Shown: positions 35,171 through 44,292, counted from the first letter of the stretch. The stretch is DNA of 64,000 nt from Acidimicrobiales bacterium (GCA_029246685.1 JAQWMR010000018.1:1-64000); one strand, 5' to 3'. Notes: generated by a model from the sequence alone, not told the origin. Program-made: numbers and translations.

Positions 35171-36384
35171 GTGATCACTCCTGCGACCTTCAGCTCGAGG
35201 ATCGCGTCCATCTCGTAGCCGAGCTCACCCAGGACATCGTCGGTGTCGACCGCGAATGCCGGCGCGGCCTTCAACTCCGGCGATGTCCGGTCGAAACGCA
35301 CCGGGTTGGAGACCAGCTCGAATGTGTCGCCATCGTCAGCGTGAACGGTCGCGATGTAGCCGTTGGCTCGGGCCTGCCGATCGGCTACGACTTCTGCCGT
35401 GTTCTGTATCGGTGCCCAGGGCGACTCGAGGTCGACGAAACGCTCCGTCCATTCGGCCAACGTCCGGGTGGCGAATACCTCGCGCATGATGGCGGTGGCC
35501 GCAGGTGCGTTGACGGCCATCAACTCGGCGTCGGCGAAACGTTCGTCGGTAACCAGGTCGGGGCGATCGATGTGGGCACAGAAGTCGGCCCAATAACGAA
35601 AGCCTTGCAGGCCCAGGATCGAGAGATGACGCCCATCGCTCGTCTCGTAGATGCCAGCCAGCGGATTGGTCGGCGCGGCGCTGATGCCCGCGGGAGGCGC
35701 CACCCACGGCTGGCCGTTATCGAGCGTGACCGAGATTGGGAGCGCCATGGCCCACATGCCGGTGGACAGAAGCGAGACATCGATTTCCGGTGCGTGGCCC
35801 GTCCGGGCTCGACCCAGCAGCGCCGCCGCAATTCCGCCGGCGATCGTCATCCCACCGATCGTGTCGCCGTAGGCGGGAGGTGGCGGTATGGGCGCGGGTG
35901 AACCGCTCGGCGTGATGCTCGCCGACGACCCGGCCCGGCACCAATAGCCCGTCATGTCGTAGCCCCCATTCTCGCGCTCCTCGCCGTCATCGCCCACCGC
36001 CGAACCCCGGGCATAGACGCAGTTTGAGTTTCGAGCCTGAACATGTTCGACATCGATCCGGAGACGTTGTCGAGCCGCGGGGAGAAAGTTGGTGAGGAAG
36101 ACATCAGCCTCATCGACGAGCTTCATCACGATTTCGAGCCCCTCCGGAGTACCGATGTCGACGCCGACGCTGCGCTTGCCCCGGTTTGGGTGTTCGAACG
36201 CCGGGTTTCGCTCGCCGTCGAGAACGATCGACCCGAGCTGGCGCAGTCCGCGCTGACCGTCACCAGTCGTGGCGTGCTCAACCTTGATGATCTCGGCGCC
36301 CCAGTCGGCGAGCACGGCTCCCGCCGCCGGAACGAAGGTGAACTGAGCCACCTCGACCACGCGAATCCCTTCGAGCGGCCGCAT
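35167..36384 (-). CDS. CaiB/BaiF-type (class III) CoA transferase
   Basis: ATG 36384 has GGAGG seven bases upstream and lies 1 nt inside the preceding stop region; the protein has 405 residues. It starts RPLEGIRVVEVAQFTFVPAAGAVLADWGAEIIKVEH, the typical N-terminal Rossmann part. The catalytic Asp is in the GGYDMTGYW segment, near residue 165. Family members transfer CoA between organic acids or act as racemases (AMACR group). With a ligase gene directly behind it, one of the two loads the substrate and the other moves CoA on or epimerises the alpha-methyl acyl-CoA. Earlier residues in the longer frame are antisense to other genes and were excluded. Confidence 0.88.
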   Translation of the reverse strand: MRPLEGIRVVEVAQFTFVPAAGAVLADWGAEIIKVEHATTGDGQRGLRQLGSIVLDGERNPAFEHPNRGKRSVGVDIGTPEGLEIVMKLVDEADVFLTNFLPAARQRLRIDVEHVQARNSNCVYARGSAVGDDGEERENGGYDMTGYWCRAGSSASITPSGSPAPIPPPPAYGDTIGGMTIAGGIAAALLGRARTGHAPEIDVSLLSTGMWAMALPISVTLDNGQPWVAPPAGISAAPTNPLAGIYETSDGRHLSILGLQGFRYWADFCAHIDRPDLVTDERFADAELMAVNAPAATAIMREVFATRTLAEWTERFVDLESPWAPIQNTAEVVADRQARANGYIATVHADDGDTFELVSNPVRFDRTSPELKAAPAFAVDTDDVLGELGYEMDAILELKVAGVIT

Positions 36385-37865
36385 CAGCCTGCCTCCACGA
36401 CCGGCTCGGCAATCGTCTTGATCTCCAAGAACTCCTCGAAGCCGGCAACCCCCATCTCGCGCCCGATGCCCGACTGCTTGTAGCCCCCGAAGGGGGCGTC
36501 GGGCCCGTAGTACATCCCGCCGTTGATGCTGATAGTCCCGGATCGAATGCCCCGAGCCACGGCCCGACATCGCTCGATGTCTTCCCCGAACACTGCGCCC
36601 GAAAGCCCGAACTCGGAGTTGTTGGCGATGCGAACAGCCTCCTCGTCGCCTCCCTCATACGGAATCACCGCCAGCACGGGCCCGAACACCTCTTGCTGGG
36701 CGATTGTGTCGTTCTCGCCCACTCCGGCCAACAACGTGGGCTCGTAGAAGAACCCCTTCTCCGGAGCGTCAGGTCGGCTGCCGCCACGCGCAATTGTGGC
36801 GCCCTCAGCAACGGCCGTCTGCACCAGCCGGTCAACCTTGTCTCGCTGCCGAGCGTTGATGAGCGGTCCCATCATCATTGATGCGTCGGTCGGATCCCCG
36901 AAGGCGATCCCGCCGAGTACTCCCGCAGCTGACGCAACGACTTCGTCATGCATCGCCGCGGGTACGAGCAATCGCGTGGTGATCGCGCAGCCCTGTCCGG
37001 CGTGAGAACAGATGGTGAACGCGGCGAACATCGCGGCCAGCGCAGGATCGGCATCGTCGAGCACGATGAACGCGCTCTTCCCGCCGAGCTCGAGAAATGT
37101 CTTCTTCACGGTCTCGCTCGCGGCCTTCATGATCGCCCGACCAACCGGGGTCGATCCAGTGAAGCTGACCATGTCGACGCCACGATGGGCCGTCAACAAC
37201 TCGCTGACGTCGTTGGACTCTGCCGCGATCACGTTGACGACGCCGGGTGGAATGTCGGTGTGATCGTGAACAAGTCGTCCGAGGGCGAGTACCGAAAGGG
37301 GCGTGTCGGGAGCGGCCTTCAGCACCACGGTGCAGCCTGCGGCCAGGGCGGGAGCCAGCTTCGCCAAGCTGATCTGTATCGGATAGTTGTAGGGAGTGAT
37401 GGCGGCTACCACGCCGATCGCTTCGCGCTCGACCCAGCGGCGACTCGTCCGTCCCATCATCTCGCGCTCGCCTAGGTCTTCGGTCCACTCGTAGCCTTCG
37501 AGCAGGTCGGCGTACCACGCTGTCATCGCCACGGGCGCTTCGAGCATCGGTCCCGATGTGAGCATCACCGGCGCACCGACCTCGGCGACTACGAGCGCTC
37601 GCAATTCCTCGAGATTGTCGACCAGGGCCGTATGGAGTTGGCGAAGGCATCGGAGCCGGCGGTCGTGGTCGGTCGCCCAGTCGGTCTCATCGAAGGCCCG
37701 GCGGGCGGATCCGATGGCTCGTTCCATATCAGCGGTCGAGGCATCGGCCGATCGAGCGATCTCATCCTCGGTCGCGGGGTTGATCACCGGGTAGGTCCGG
37801 CCGCCTTCGGCCTCGCAAAGCTCACCGTCGATCAGTAGGCGGGGTTCGTGCCAGAGATCAGTCAT
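36384..37865 (-). CDS. Aldehyde dehydrogenase (NAD(P)-dependent)
   Basis: The 493-residue ALDH superfamily enzyme has the NAD site ITPYNYPIQISLAKLAPALAAGC, GSTPVGRAIM, the Glu motif FLELGGKSAF, and the catalytic Cys in HAGQGCAITTRLLVP. The C-terminal PFGGYKQSGIGREMG is standard. It would oxidise an aldehyde to an acid, perhaps one formed after side-chain hydroxylation by a P450 or alcohol dehydrogenase in the cluster, and could thus prepare the acid for CoA ligation by the downstream ligase. ATG 37865 lies 23 bp behind the TauD stop. Confidence 0.92.
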   Translation of the reverse strand: MTDLWHEPRLLIDGELCEAEGGRTYPVINPATEDEIARSADASTADMERAIGSARRAFDETDWATDHDRRLRCLRQLHTALVDNLEELRALVVAEVGAPVMLTSGPMLEAPVAMTAWYADLLEGYEWTEDLGEREMMGRTSRRWVEREAIGVVAAITPYNYPIQISLAKLAPALAAGCTVVLKAAPDTPLSVLALGRLVHDHTDIPPGVVNVIAAESNDVSELLTAHRGVDMVSFTGSTPVGRAIMKAASETVKKTFLELGGKSAFIVLDDADPALAAMFAAFTICSHAGQGCAITTRLLVPAAMHDEVVASAAGVLGGIAFGDPTDASMMMGPLINARQRDKVDRLVQTAVAEGATIARGGSRPDAPEKGFFYEPTLLAGVGENDTIAQQEVFGPVLAVIPYEGGDEEAVRIANNSEFGLSGAVFGEDIERCRAVARGIRSGTISINGGMYYGPDAPFGGYKQSGIGREMGVAGFEEFLEIKTIAEPVVEAG

Positions 37866-37888
37866 GAATGTCGTTCGTCTCTCGGTAG

Positions 37889-38683
37889 TCAGACAGGTCT
37901 GTCGCCCGCCAGGGTGATGCGATGCATCACCCGGCGATGGCCGTGGTAGTCGTTGATGGGGTTGTGCATTGCACAGCGGTTGTCCCAGAGCGCGATGGTG
38001 CCCACGTCCCAGTGAAGCCGGCAGCTGAATTCGGGTCGGACCTGATGGCCGAACAGGTACTGGAGCAGCGGCTGGCTCTCGTCCTCCGTCATCCCGTCGA
38101 ATCGAGCAGTGTGAGCCACGTTGACGTAGAGCGCGCGACGGCCGGTCTCAGGATGGGTGCGAACCACGGGGTGCACGGTCTCGTAGTCTTCCTCGGGTGC
38201 GTCGTGGCCGGCTCCCGCCGCATCGCTGCGCCGGTCCTCGCGGGTCTTCGATACATCGGCCAGACCCGACGTGGAGACTCCTCGCAGCGGAAGAATCATC
38301 TCTTGCATGGCCGGGGTGAGCGCGTCGAAGGCCGCGTACTGGTTGGCGAACAGCGTGTCACCACCGAAAGGTGGGACCTCGCGAGCGACAAGAGTCGATG
38401 CCATCGGCGGACGTTCGAGATAGGTCGTGTCGGAGTGCCAGATTCCTCCGAAGTTCACCGTCTCGTCGGGCAGCTTCGTAACCTCGATCACCATGGGGTG
38501 CTCGGCCAGGCCGGGAACAAACGGGTACTGGATCGGCTCGCCGAATAGGTGTGCGAAGTCGACGAATGCGTCGACGGTCAGCGGCTGGTCGCGAAACACG
38601 AGCACGAGGTGCTCAAGCCAGAGGGCTCGGAGTTCGGCCCGCGCCGTGTCGTCGACTGCCTTGGACAGATCGACGCCGCGCAC
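37889..38683 (-). CDS. TauD/TfdA-type dioxygenase with missing canonical start codon for its first strand
   Basis: The frame from GTG 38683 gives 264 residues and includes the iron site HSD (IWHSDTTYLERPP), VVRTHPETGRRALYVN and the distal His/Arg region HRRVMHRITLAGDRP. The conserved family start LTVSPLAGTIGAEVRGVDL is coded further upstream to about 38728 without ATG, GTG or TTG; an AGGTGGAGG sequence sits seven bases before an ATC codon at 38728, right behind the stop of the SDR gene. Translation may begin at that ATC or the assembly may hold a base error (ATG). Function: Fe(II)/2OG hydroxylation of an acidic or sulfated substrate, as for the paralogue at 31711. Confidence 0.82.
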   Translation of the reverse strand: MRGVDLSKAVDDTARAELRALWLEHLVLVFRDQPLTVDAFVDFAHLFGEPIQYPFVPGLAEHPMVIEVTKLPDETVNFGGIWHSDTTYLERPPMASTLVAREVPPFGGDTLFANQYAAFDALTPAMQEMILPLRGVSTSGLADVSKTREDRRSDAAGAGHDAPEEDYETVHPVVRTHPETGRRALYVNVAHTARFDGMTEDESQPLLQYLFGHQVRPEFSCRLHWDVGTIALWDNRCAMHNPINDYHGHRRVMHRITLAGDRPV

Positions 38684-38742
38684 CTCGGCGCCGATCGTGC
38701 CAGCCAGCGGCGAGACGGTGAGGCTGATGGCTACGCCTCCAC

Positions 38743-39573
38743 CTAGCCCAGTCGTCCGAGCAGAAACTGGGCCGCCATCGCGGCGTCGGGGTATGCGTTG
38801 GTGACTCCCGCGCTTATGTAACCCGCATCGGAGATGACGGTTTGGCCGGTGATCGCGCGGGCCGCGTCGCTACAGAGAAAGACGAGTGGCATGGCCTGCT
38901 CGAGCGGCGTCGATGCCTCGATGCCGAGATCGGTTCGATAGTCGGCTCCGAACCCGAGCCAGGTCTCTGCGTTGGCCTGGGCGAGGGGCGTGTCGGTCGG
39001 GCCCGGACAGATCGCGTTGACTCTGACACCCTTGTTGAGGAGCGGGTAGGCCTCGCGTGCGACGTAGGCACACATGGCTTGCTTCATCGAGAGGTAGTCG
39101 GCTTTACCGTTTGCGGCAACCCAGTCGACGGCCGCATCCCAGTCGCTGGTGTCGAGCAGTTCGTGGAGAAGCTCGAGGTTGGCTTCCCAGCCGAGCCCCG
39201 CGGCGGAGGAGATCATGCCGATAGCACTTCCCGACGGCAGAAGTTCTCGCTCGAGTAGGCGATCGATCAGATAGCGGTGGCCGATGAAGTTGATGCGCTC
39301 GATCCCCGGTGTGCCGTCGGCAACGCCGGCGCAGCTGAACAGCGCATCGATCGGCCCGTCGAGGGCATCGAGGGCGGCGTCGATCGACTCGCGCTCGCCA
39401 AGATTGACGTGGATGGCCTCGACCCCTTCGATGGATACGTCGGCGTAGTCCATGACGATGACCTGGGCGCCGGCATCGAGCACGAGTTCGGCCGCGGCCG
39501 CGCCCATCCCCGTTGCTCCACCCACCACCAGGGCCCGTTTGCCGTCGTAGCGGAACGCATCGAAGTGACCCAT
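38743..39573 (-). CDS. Short-chain dehydrogenase (coniferyl-alcohol-dehydrogenase-like)
   Basis: ATG 39573 with GGAG six bases upstream gives 276 residues. VVGGATGMGAAAAE is the cofactor loop, and the Asp in VMDYADV suggests NAD(H). The catalytic part is SSAAG...YLSMKQA, in which the Tyr and Lys spacing is normal; a long insert (WEANLELLHELLDTSDWDAAVDW) before the Tyr is typical of 3-alpha-hydroxysteroid dehydrogenase/coniferyl-alcohol dehydrogenase SDRs. This makes a hydroxysteroid or similar cyclic alcohol a plausible substrate. It is the first gene of the five-gene operon ending with the FadD3-like ligase, divergent from the P450 and preceded by the operator at 39628. Confidence 0.87.
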   Translation of the reverse strand: MGHFDAFRYDGKRALVVGGATGMGAAAAELVLDAGAQVIVMDYADVSIEGVEAIHVNLGERESIDAALDALDGPIDALFSCAGVADGTPGIERINFIGHRYLIDRLLERELLPSGSAIGMISSAAGLGWEANLELLHELLDTSDWDAAVDWVAANGKADYLSMKQAMCAYVAREAYPLLNKGVRVNAICPGPTDTPLAQANAETWLGFGADYRTDLGIEASTPLEQAMPLVFLCSDAARAITGQTVISDAGYISAGVTNAYPDAAMAAQFLLGRLG

Positions 39574-39627
39574 TAGCTTCTCCTCTGTCGCTGAACCCGT
39601 GTTGTTGAGACCCCCACGAGAACGTGA

Positions 39628-39642
39628 GAAGATCATTCTCAC
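39628..39642. promoter_or_regulatory. Candidate operator GAGAAGATCATTCTC (13/15), palindromic with flanks
   Basis: With two flanking bases on each side, the arms GTGAGAA and TTCTCAC are perfectly inverted. It sits 31 bp upstream of the P450 ATG and 55 bp upstream of the SDR start. Confidence 0.6.
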
Positions 39643-39673
39643 CGCACGATAATCTAGATTCCGAAGAGGGTCC

Positions 39674-40876
39674 ATGTCCGCCACCGAGTCCGAGCTCTAC
39701 TACGACCCGTACGACTTCGAGATCGATACCGACCCGTATCCGATCTGGGCGCGGCTGCGCGAAGAACAGCCGCTGTATTACAACGAGCGCTACGACTTCT
39801 ATGCCGTGAGCCGCTTCGACGACGCGGAGCGCGTGCTCGTCGACTGGCCGACCTACAGCTCCGCTCGGGGCACCGTGCTCGAGTTGATCAAAGCCAACAT
39901 GGACATTCCTCCCGGCTCGATCATCTTCGAGGACCCACCGGCCCACGACCTCCACCGCGGCATCTTGTCTCGGGTCTTCACGCCAAAGAAGATGGAAGCG
40001 ATCGAACCCAAGGTCCGTGAGTTCTGCGCTCGGAGCCTCGATCCGCTGGTCGGCTCGGGCGGATTCGACTTCGTCACCGACCTTGGCGCGGAGATGCCGA
40101 TGCGGACGATCGGCATGCTTCTGGGAATCCCCGAGCAGGATCAGGTTGAACTCCGAGATCGAATCGATGAGGGACTGAAGCTCGACGAAGGCACGATGCC
40201 CAGCTTCGACAACACCGATATGGGAGCCGACCAGACGTCGCTCTTCGCCGACTACATCGAGTGGCGTTCCCTCCATCCTTCCGATGACCTCATGACCGAG
40301 CTTCTGCTCGCCGAGTTCGAAGACGTGGACGGCGAGATTCGCACCCTGTCGCACGAGGAAGTCATCAACTTCGTCAACCTGCTGGCCGCGGCAGGCAACG
40401 AAACGACAACCCGATTGATCGGATGGACCGGCAAGGTGTTGGCCGAACACCCCGATCAGCGTCGCGACATTCTCGAGGACCGCTCGCTCGTGCGACCGGC
40501 CATCGAGGAACTGCTGCGATTCGAGCCCCCGTCGCCGGTGCAGGCCCGATGCGTCACCACCGATGTGGAGATCCACGGCCAAACCGTTCCGGAGGGCAGC
40601 GCCATTCTCTCGCTCAACGCCTCGGGCAATCGCGACGATCGCAAGTTCCCCAACGGCGACTCGTTTGACATCCACCGCAAGATGGACCACCACCTCTCGT
40701 TCGGATTCGGCGCCCACTTCTGCCTCGGTGCCGCGCTGGCCCGCCTCGAAGGGCGAGTCGCGCTCGACGAGGTCCTCCAGCGCTTCCCGACCTGGGAAGT
40801 CGACTGGGACAACGCTGTGCAGGCCCGCACCTCCACGGTGCGGGGGTGGGATCACATGCCGGTCACGGTGCCCTAA
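39674..40876 (+). CDS. Cytochrome P450
   Basis: The 400-residue protein has all P450 signatures: I-helix AAGNETTTR, ExxR in EELLRF, and the heme loop FGFGAHFCLGAALARLEG with Cys350 as axial ligand. It is soluble, of the bacterial class I type requiring ferredoxin and reductase; none dedicated is adjacent. The substrate-binding regions do not identify a CYP family by eye. In this region hydroxylation of a side chain or ring is likely. TAATCT at 39652-39657 fits a -10 box, and GAAGAGG precedes ATG 39674. Its 3' end overlaps the convergent gene by 4 bp. Confidence 0.91.
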   Translation: MSATESELYYDPYDFEIDTDPYPIWARLREEQPLYYNERYDFYAVSRFDDAERVLVDWPTYSSARGTVLELIKANMDIPPGSIIFEDPPAHDLHRGILSRVFTPKKMEAIEPKVREFCARSLDPLVGSGGFDFVTDLGAEMPMRTIGMLLGIPEQDQVELRDRIDEGLKLDEGTMPSFDNTDMGADQTSLFADYIEWRSLHPSDDLMTELLLAEFEDVDGEIRTLSHEEVINFVNLLAAAGNETTTRLIGWTGKVLAEHPDQRRDILEDRSLVRPAIEELLRFEPPSPVQARCVTTDVEIHGQTVPEGSAILSLNASGNRDDRKFPNGDSFDIHRKMDHHLSFGFGAHFCLGAALARLEGRVALDEVLQRFPTWEVDWDNAVQARTSTVRGWDHMPVTVP

Positions 40877-41907
40877 CCGAGCATTGCGACGATCTGCGGA
40901 AGATCGACCGACGTGTGAATGCCCGGCGCGGCATCACACACAACAGGAACCGCGTTGACCGCTCGATGCGCGGTGTAGCCCGGAGTCGTCTCCGCCATGA
41001 GATCGAGGGGAACCGCGAAGTTCAGCACCACGTCGAGGGGTGCATCACCTTCCACGTTCACTCGCCAGCCGGTGGCCTGCAGCTCCCACTCGGTGTCGAG
41101 CTCGGGGGTGCAGTACCAGTTGGCCCGAAACCTGATGAGCGGGCGTTCGTCGCTTACCACGGACACGGTGGTGCGCATACCTGCAACGGTGCCCGCGTCG
41201 AGCGTGCCCGCGGCGATCTCGACTCGGTCGAGTGCGAGCGCGATCTCACCAACGGCCTCGATCCGGTCGACCGGCAGCGACAATGCATCGGCCACGAGGC
41301 GCAGGGAGGGCCCGAAGGCATCACGAAGATGTTCGGCGCGGCCCTCATCGAAGCTGGCCGGCGGGCGGCCGAACCCCATGATGTCGAAGAGCAACTCTGG
41401 TGAATCTCGCGAGGAAAGATTGGCGAACTCATCAATGGTCAGGCAGTCGAGTCGGCGCTGGATCGACGTCAGTGCGAGAGGAATCGCCTCGGTGATGAAG
41501 CCAGGGCTGCTTCCGGTCGCGTGGAGCGTGGTGCCTCCCGCCTCGCACGCCACCTCCACTCGGTTTCGCACGGTCGGATCGACAGTGCCGGGGTGGTGGA
41601 AGGTCCCGCAGGTGGTCACCACGTTTGACCCGGCGGCGAGCAGCTCACACAGGTCGTTGAGCTCCAGCACCCGCGGCATGTGAATCACACAATCGGCCCC
41701 GAGCCCCAGAATTGCCTGACGATCGTTGGTCGCGACGATGCCGTTGGCCGCGAGGCCGGCGAGCTCACCGGCGTCGCTCCCCGCCTTGTCGTCGTCGTAG
41801 ACAAAGACACCGACCAGATCCATGTCCGGATGCTCGATGACCGCCCGCAGCGAACGAATCCCGATGTTGCCGGTGGCCCATTGCACCACCCTGCGCCGCC
41901 CGCTCAC
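40873..41907 (-). CDS. Dihydrodipicolinate-reductase-like NAD(P)-binding protein
   Basis: GTG 41907 overlaps the stop of the enoyl-CoA hydratase gene by GTGA and gives 344 residues. The N-terminal Rossmann fold reads RRVVQWATGNIGIRSLRAVI, with VFVYDDDKAG after beta-2; the middle has TCGTFHHPG and GSSPGFITEAIP. This is the 2,4-diaminopentanoate dehydrogenase/DapB-like family widespread in mycobacteria and other actinobacteria, often next to lipid degradation genes, with unknown reaction. It is the last gene of the four-gene operon SDR-SDR-ECH-DapB-like starting at 44217. Confidence 0.82.
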   Translation of the reverse strand: MSGRRRVVQWATGNIGIRSLRAVIEHPDMDLVGVFVYDDDKAGSDAGELAGLAANGIVATNDRQAILGLGADCVIHMPRVLELNDLCELLAAGSNVVTTCGTFHHPGTVDPTVRNRVEVACEAGGTTLHATGSSPGFITEAIPLALTSIQRRLDCLTIDEFANLSSRDSPELLFDIMGFGRPPASFDEGRAEHLRDAFGPSLRLVADALSLPVDRIEAVGEIALALDRVEIAAGTLDAGTVAGMRTTVSVVSDERPLIRFRANWYCTPELDTEWELQATGWRVNVEGDAPLDVVLNFAVPLDLMAETTPGYTAHRAVNAVPVVCDAAPGIHTSVDLPQIVAMLG

Positions 41908-42686
41908 GACGGCAGATCCTTCGGGATCCACGCCGGATCCCGCTTCTCCATGAACGCGAGCATGCCCTCCCGCGGCTCGGGTGAACGATCGAGCGCACCG
42001 AACATCGTGGGGTAGTCGATGATGCCGTAGCGCTCGTTGATCATGCGCTTGAAGTGGGCTCTCGCCTCGGGCGCCGTCTGCAAGATCTGGCTGGCCGCCT
42101 CGAGCGCAGCCGAACGAAGGTCGTCGTGAGGCACCACCCGCGAAAGCACACCGAGGCGCTGGGCCTCAGCAGCATCGAACCGGCGCGCCGACAGCGCCAG
42201 GTCGCGAGCGACGGCGATCCCGACGTGAGCCGGGAGCACGGCGGCGAAGGTGGCATCGGGAATACCCCGCAGGAGCTCCGGCACGCGAAACACCGCTCGA
42301 TCACTGGCGACGGCGATGTCGGCCATCATCGCGACCAGCAGACCCCCGGCCTGGCAGATTCCATTCACCGCGGCAATCACCGGCGCCACGCTGTCGCGAA
42401 TCGCAAGGAAGGGAAGCAGGTCGTGGCCGAGACCGTCGGGTACCGGCTCCTCGCCGGGCTCGGACCGACCGCCGAGATCGCCTCCCGGCGCAAAAACATC
42501 GTCGACGCCGGTGATGATCAGGGCGGCGAGGTCCGCGTCGGAGTTCACCAGCGCGACTGCCTTCTTCATGCCCCAATACATCGCCGGAGTGAACGCGTTG
42601 CGAGCGGCGGGGCGATCGATCACGCACCAGGCAATTGCTCCCTCTCGCTCGAGTCGCAGACCCGGTGTGCCGAGGTCATCGCTCAT
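41904..42686 (-). CDS. Enoyl-CoA hydratase/isomerase (crotonase family)
   Basis: The 260-residue crotonase-fold protein has its start ATG 42686 overlapping the SDR stop (ATGA). The CoA/oxyanion segments are DDVFAPGGDLGG and VNGICQAGGLLVAMMADIAVAS. At the two positions where hydratases hold their Glu pair, it reads GICQAG.. and PELLRGIPDATFAA; a Glu is present at the second (PELLRG). So the first catalytic Glu appears to be absent and isomerase, hydrolase or thioesterase-like chemistry is possible. The preceding SDR and following DapB-like gene suggest a role in beta-oxidation of a ring-derived acyl-CoA. Confidence 0.87.
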   Translation of the reverse strand: MSDDLGTPGLRLEREGAIAWCVIDRPAARNAFTPAMYWGMKKAVALVNSDADLAALIITGVDDVFAPGGDLGGRSEPGEEPVPDGLGHDLLPFLAIRDSVAPVIAAVNGICQAGGLLVAMMADIAVASDRAVFRVPELLRGIPDATFAAVLPAHVGIAVARDLALSARRFDAAEAQRLGVLSRVVPHDDLRSAALEAASQILQTAPEARAHFKRMINERYGIIDYPTMFGALDRSPEPREGMLAFMEKRDPAWIPKDLPS

Positions 42687-43477
42687 CTGATGCCGCCGGT
42701 GACGGCGACGCATCCGCCGTCGACCAGCACGTCGGTGGCCGTCATGAACGATGCGTCTTCAGAAACCAGGAAGGCGGCCACCTTCGCCACCTCTTCGGCC
42801 GCGGCCATGCGGGCAAGTGGGCTGGTTTCGACCATCGTGGCCATTGCCGGCTCGTTCGACGCCTCGAGTTGACCCATGCCGGTGTCGATGATGCCGGGCG
42901 AAAGCGAGAGAATCCGACCACCCTTGGCCCCCCAGGCAGACGCGTGGCGTTGCACAAGCCGCACCACCCCGCGTTTCGACAACGCGTAGGCGAAGCCGGG
43001 CTCGTCGGAGTCGAGTCCGGCCGCGTCGAGCCGGTCGAACAGATCAGCGGCATCGGGCTCGTCAAGAATTGCGTCGATGTCGGGATCGGCGGTCACAAGG
43101 TGACCCGCCATCGAGGCGAAGACCACGGCGGCGGATCCAGCCGCGACGATCGATTCGAAGGCTCGCACCACGCGCTCGGCGCCGATGAGGTTGACGTCGT
43201 AGATCATCTGTCCCCTTGCCATGGACGGCGAGAGACCAGCGGTCACGACGAGAGCCCCCAGCGTGCCTGTCGCCTCAACGAGAGCGTCCACATCGACCTG
43301 GCGCGTGACGTCACACACGATCGTGTCGACATCGCCGCCAAGCGCGGCCGCAACCTCGCTCAACTTCGTCGCGTCGAGGTCGGCGAGAAGAAGCCGCCCG
43401 CGAGGCGCAAGAAGCGCGGCCGTGGCCGCCCCCATGCCCGAGGCCGCGCCGAGAACGACGTTGGTGGGCGAGATCAT
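42683..43477 (-). CDS. Short-chain dehydrogenase/reductase
   Basis: A 264-residue SDR with VLGAASGMGAATAALL as cofactor loop and LADLDATKL behind beta-2. The active site contains Ser in VVFASMAGH and the Tyr-Lys pair in YALSKRG after a long acidic insert (DIDAILDEPDAADLFDRLD), again as in the coniferyl-alcohol/hydroxysteroid dehydrogenase group. The C-terminus SFMTATDVLVDGG closes the fold. It overlaps the previous SDR stop by ATGA. Having two SDRs in succession suggests sequential oxidation steps or two different hydroxyls. Confidence 0.87.
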   Translation of the reverse strand: MISPTNVVLGAASGMGAATAALLAPRGRLLLADLDATKLSEVAAALGGDVDTIVCDVTRQVDVDALVEATGTLGALVVTAGLSPSMARGQMIYDVNLIGAERVVRAFESIVAAGSAAVVFASMAGHLVTADPDIDAILDEPDAADLFDRLDAAGLDSDEPGFAYALSKRGVVRLVQRHASAWGAKGGRILSLSPGIIDTGMGQLEASNEPAMATMVETSPLARMAAAEEVAKVAAFLVSEDASFMTATDVLVDGGCVAVTGGIR

Positions 43478-44217
43478 AAGTACATTCCTCCGTTGACACC
43501 GATGATCTGCCCGGTGATGTACTCGGCTTCGTCAGTGCAGAGGTAGGCGCACGCAGACGCAATGTCGGCGGGAGTCCCCGCCCGACCGACCGGCACCATG
43601 GGCGCCACCACATCGACCCCGGGGAAGTCGCCGGCTTCCCCGGACTTGCGGGCCATTGGCGTGTCGACGATCGAGGGCGGAATCGTGTTGACGGTGATCC
43701 CCTTCTTCGCGAAGTCGACCGCCAGCGCCTTGGTGAGCGAGATCACCCCGCCCTTCGAGGCAACATAGTGAGCCATTCGGGGGGCGCCCGACTGAGCACT
43801 CGACGAACTGATGGTGACGATCCGACCCCAGTCGGCCGCGACCATGTCGGGCAATGCCGACTGGATACAAGAGAACGTGCCGGTCAGGTTCACCGCGAGG
43901 ATTCGTTCCCACAGTTCAGGGGTGATGTCGAGCGTGGCGTCGAACGACTCGATGCCGGCGCTCGTCACCAGAATCTCGACCCCGCCGAGGCCGCGGCGGA
44001 CGGTATCGAAGGCGTCGGTGACCGCGGCCCAGTCAGCGACATCGACTTCCACTGCGATCGCAGTGAGTCCCTCGGCGGTGAGTGCCGCCGCAGCGTCCGC
44101 CGCGGCGTCGCCTGACCGGTCGAGAAGCGCCACTCGGGCGCCGTCTTTCGCGAGGCGACGGGCAACGCCCAGCCCGATTCCGGAGGCTGCCCCCGTAACG
44201 ACGGCAACGCGGCTCAT
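43474..44217 (-). CDS. Short-chain dehydrogenase/reductase (FabG-like)
   Basis: The 247-residue classical SDR has TGAASGIG, NNAG-like TSAGIES, ISSSSAQSG and YVASKGG with the catalytic Ser, Tyr and Lys. The C-terminus EYITGQIIGVNGGMYL is almost the same as in the SDR at 30956, pointing to a duplication inside the region. It is the first gene of a tightly overlapping four-gene operon and is divergent from the HSL-type hydrolase gene. The shared operator at 44247 lies 30-44 bp upstream of ATG 44217. Confidence 0.89.
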   Translation of the reverse strand: MSRVAVVTGAASGIGLGVARRLAKDGARVALLDRSGDAAADAAAALTAEGLTAIAVEVDVADWAAVTDAFDTVRRGLGGVEILVTSAGIESFDATLDITPELWERILAVNLTGTFSCIQSALPDMVAADWGRIVTISSSSAQSGAPRMAHYVASKGGVISLTKALAVDFAKKGITVNTIPPSIVDTPMARKSGEAGDFPGVDVVAPMVPVGRAGTPADIASACAYLCTDEAEYITGQIIGVNGGMYL

Positions 44218-44246
44218 GATGTCTCCATAGCCCGATTGTCGCCCGC

Positions 44247-44261
44247 GAGAACGTCATTCGC
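44247..44261. promoter_or_regulatory. Candidate operator GAGAACGTCATTCGC (13/15)
   Basis: The site is in the 75-bp gap between the divergent SDR and hydrolase genes, covering the expected -35 region of the latter. Confidence 0.6.
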
Positions 44262-44280
44262 AAGAACTGACTACTGCCGT

Positions 44281-44286
44281 TATCGT
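44281..44286 (+). promoter_or_regulatory. Probable -10 box of a leaderless hydrolase mRNA
   Basis: TATCGT is followed after six bases by ATG 44293, so the transcript would begin at or next to the start codon. Confidence 0.45.
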
Positions 44287-44292
44287 GCGACG

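Noticed and set aside
33413..35218. Open frame of about 600 codons on the plus strand, antisense to the FadD3-like ligase
   Set aside because: High-GC mirror frame: its codons lack domain features and it covers the full coding region of a clearly conserved ligase.
37864..37878. Another match to the palindrome (ATGAATGTCGTTCGT, 10/15) at the ALDH start
   Set aside because: Both outer arms are lost and it lies inside an operon, so chance similarity is more likely.
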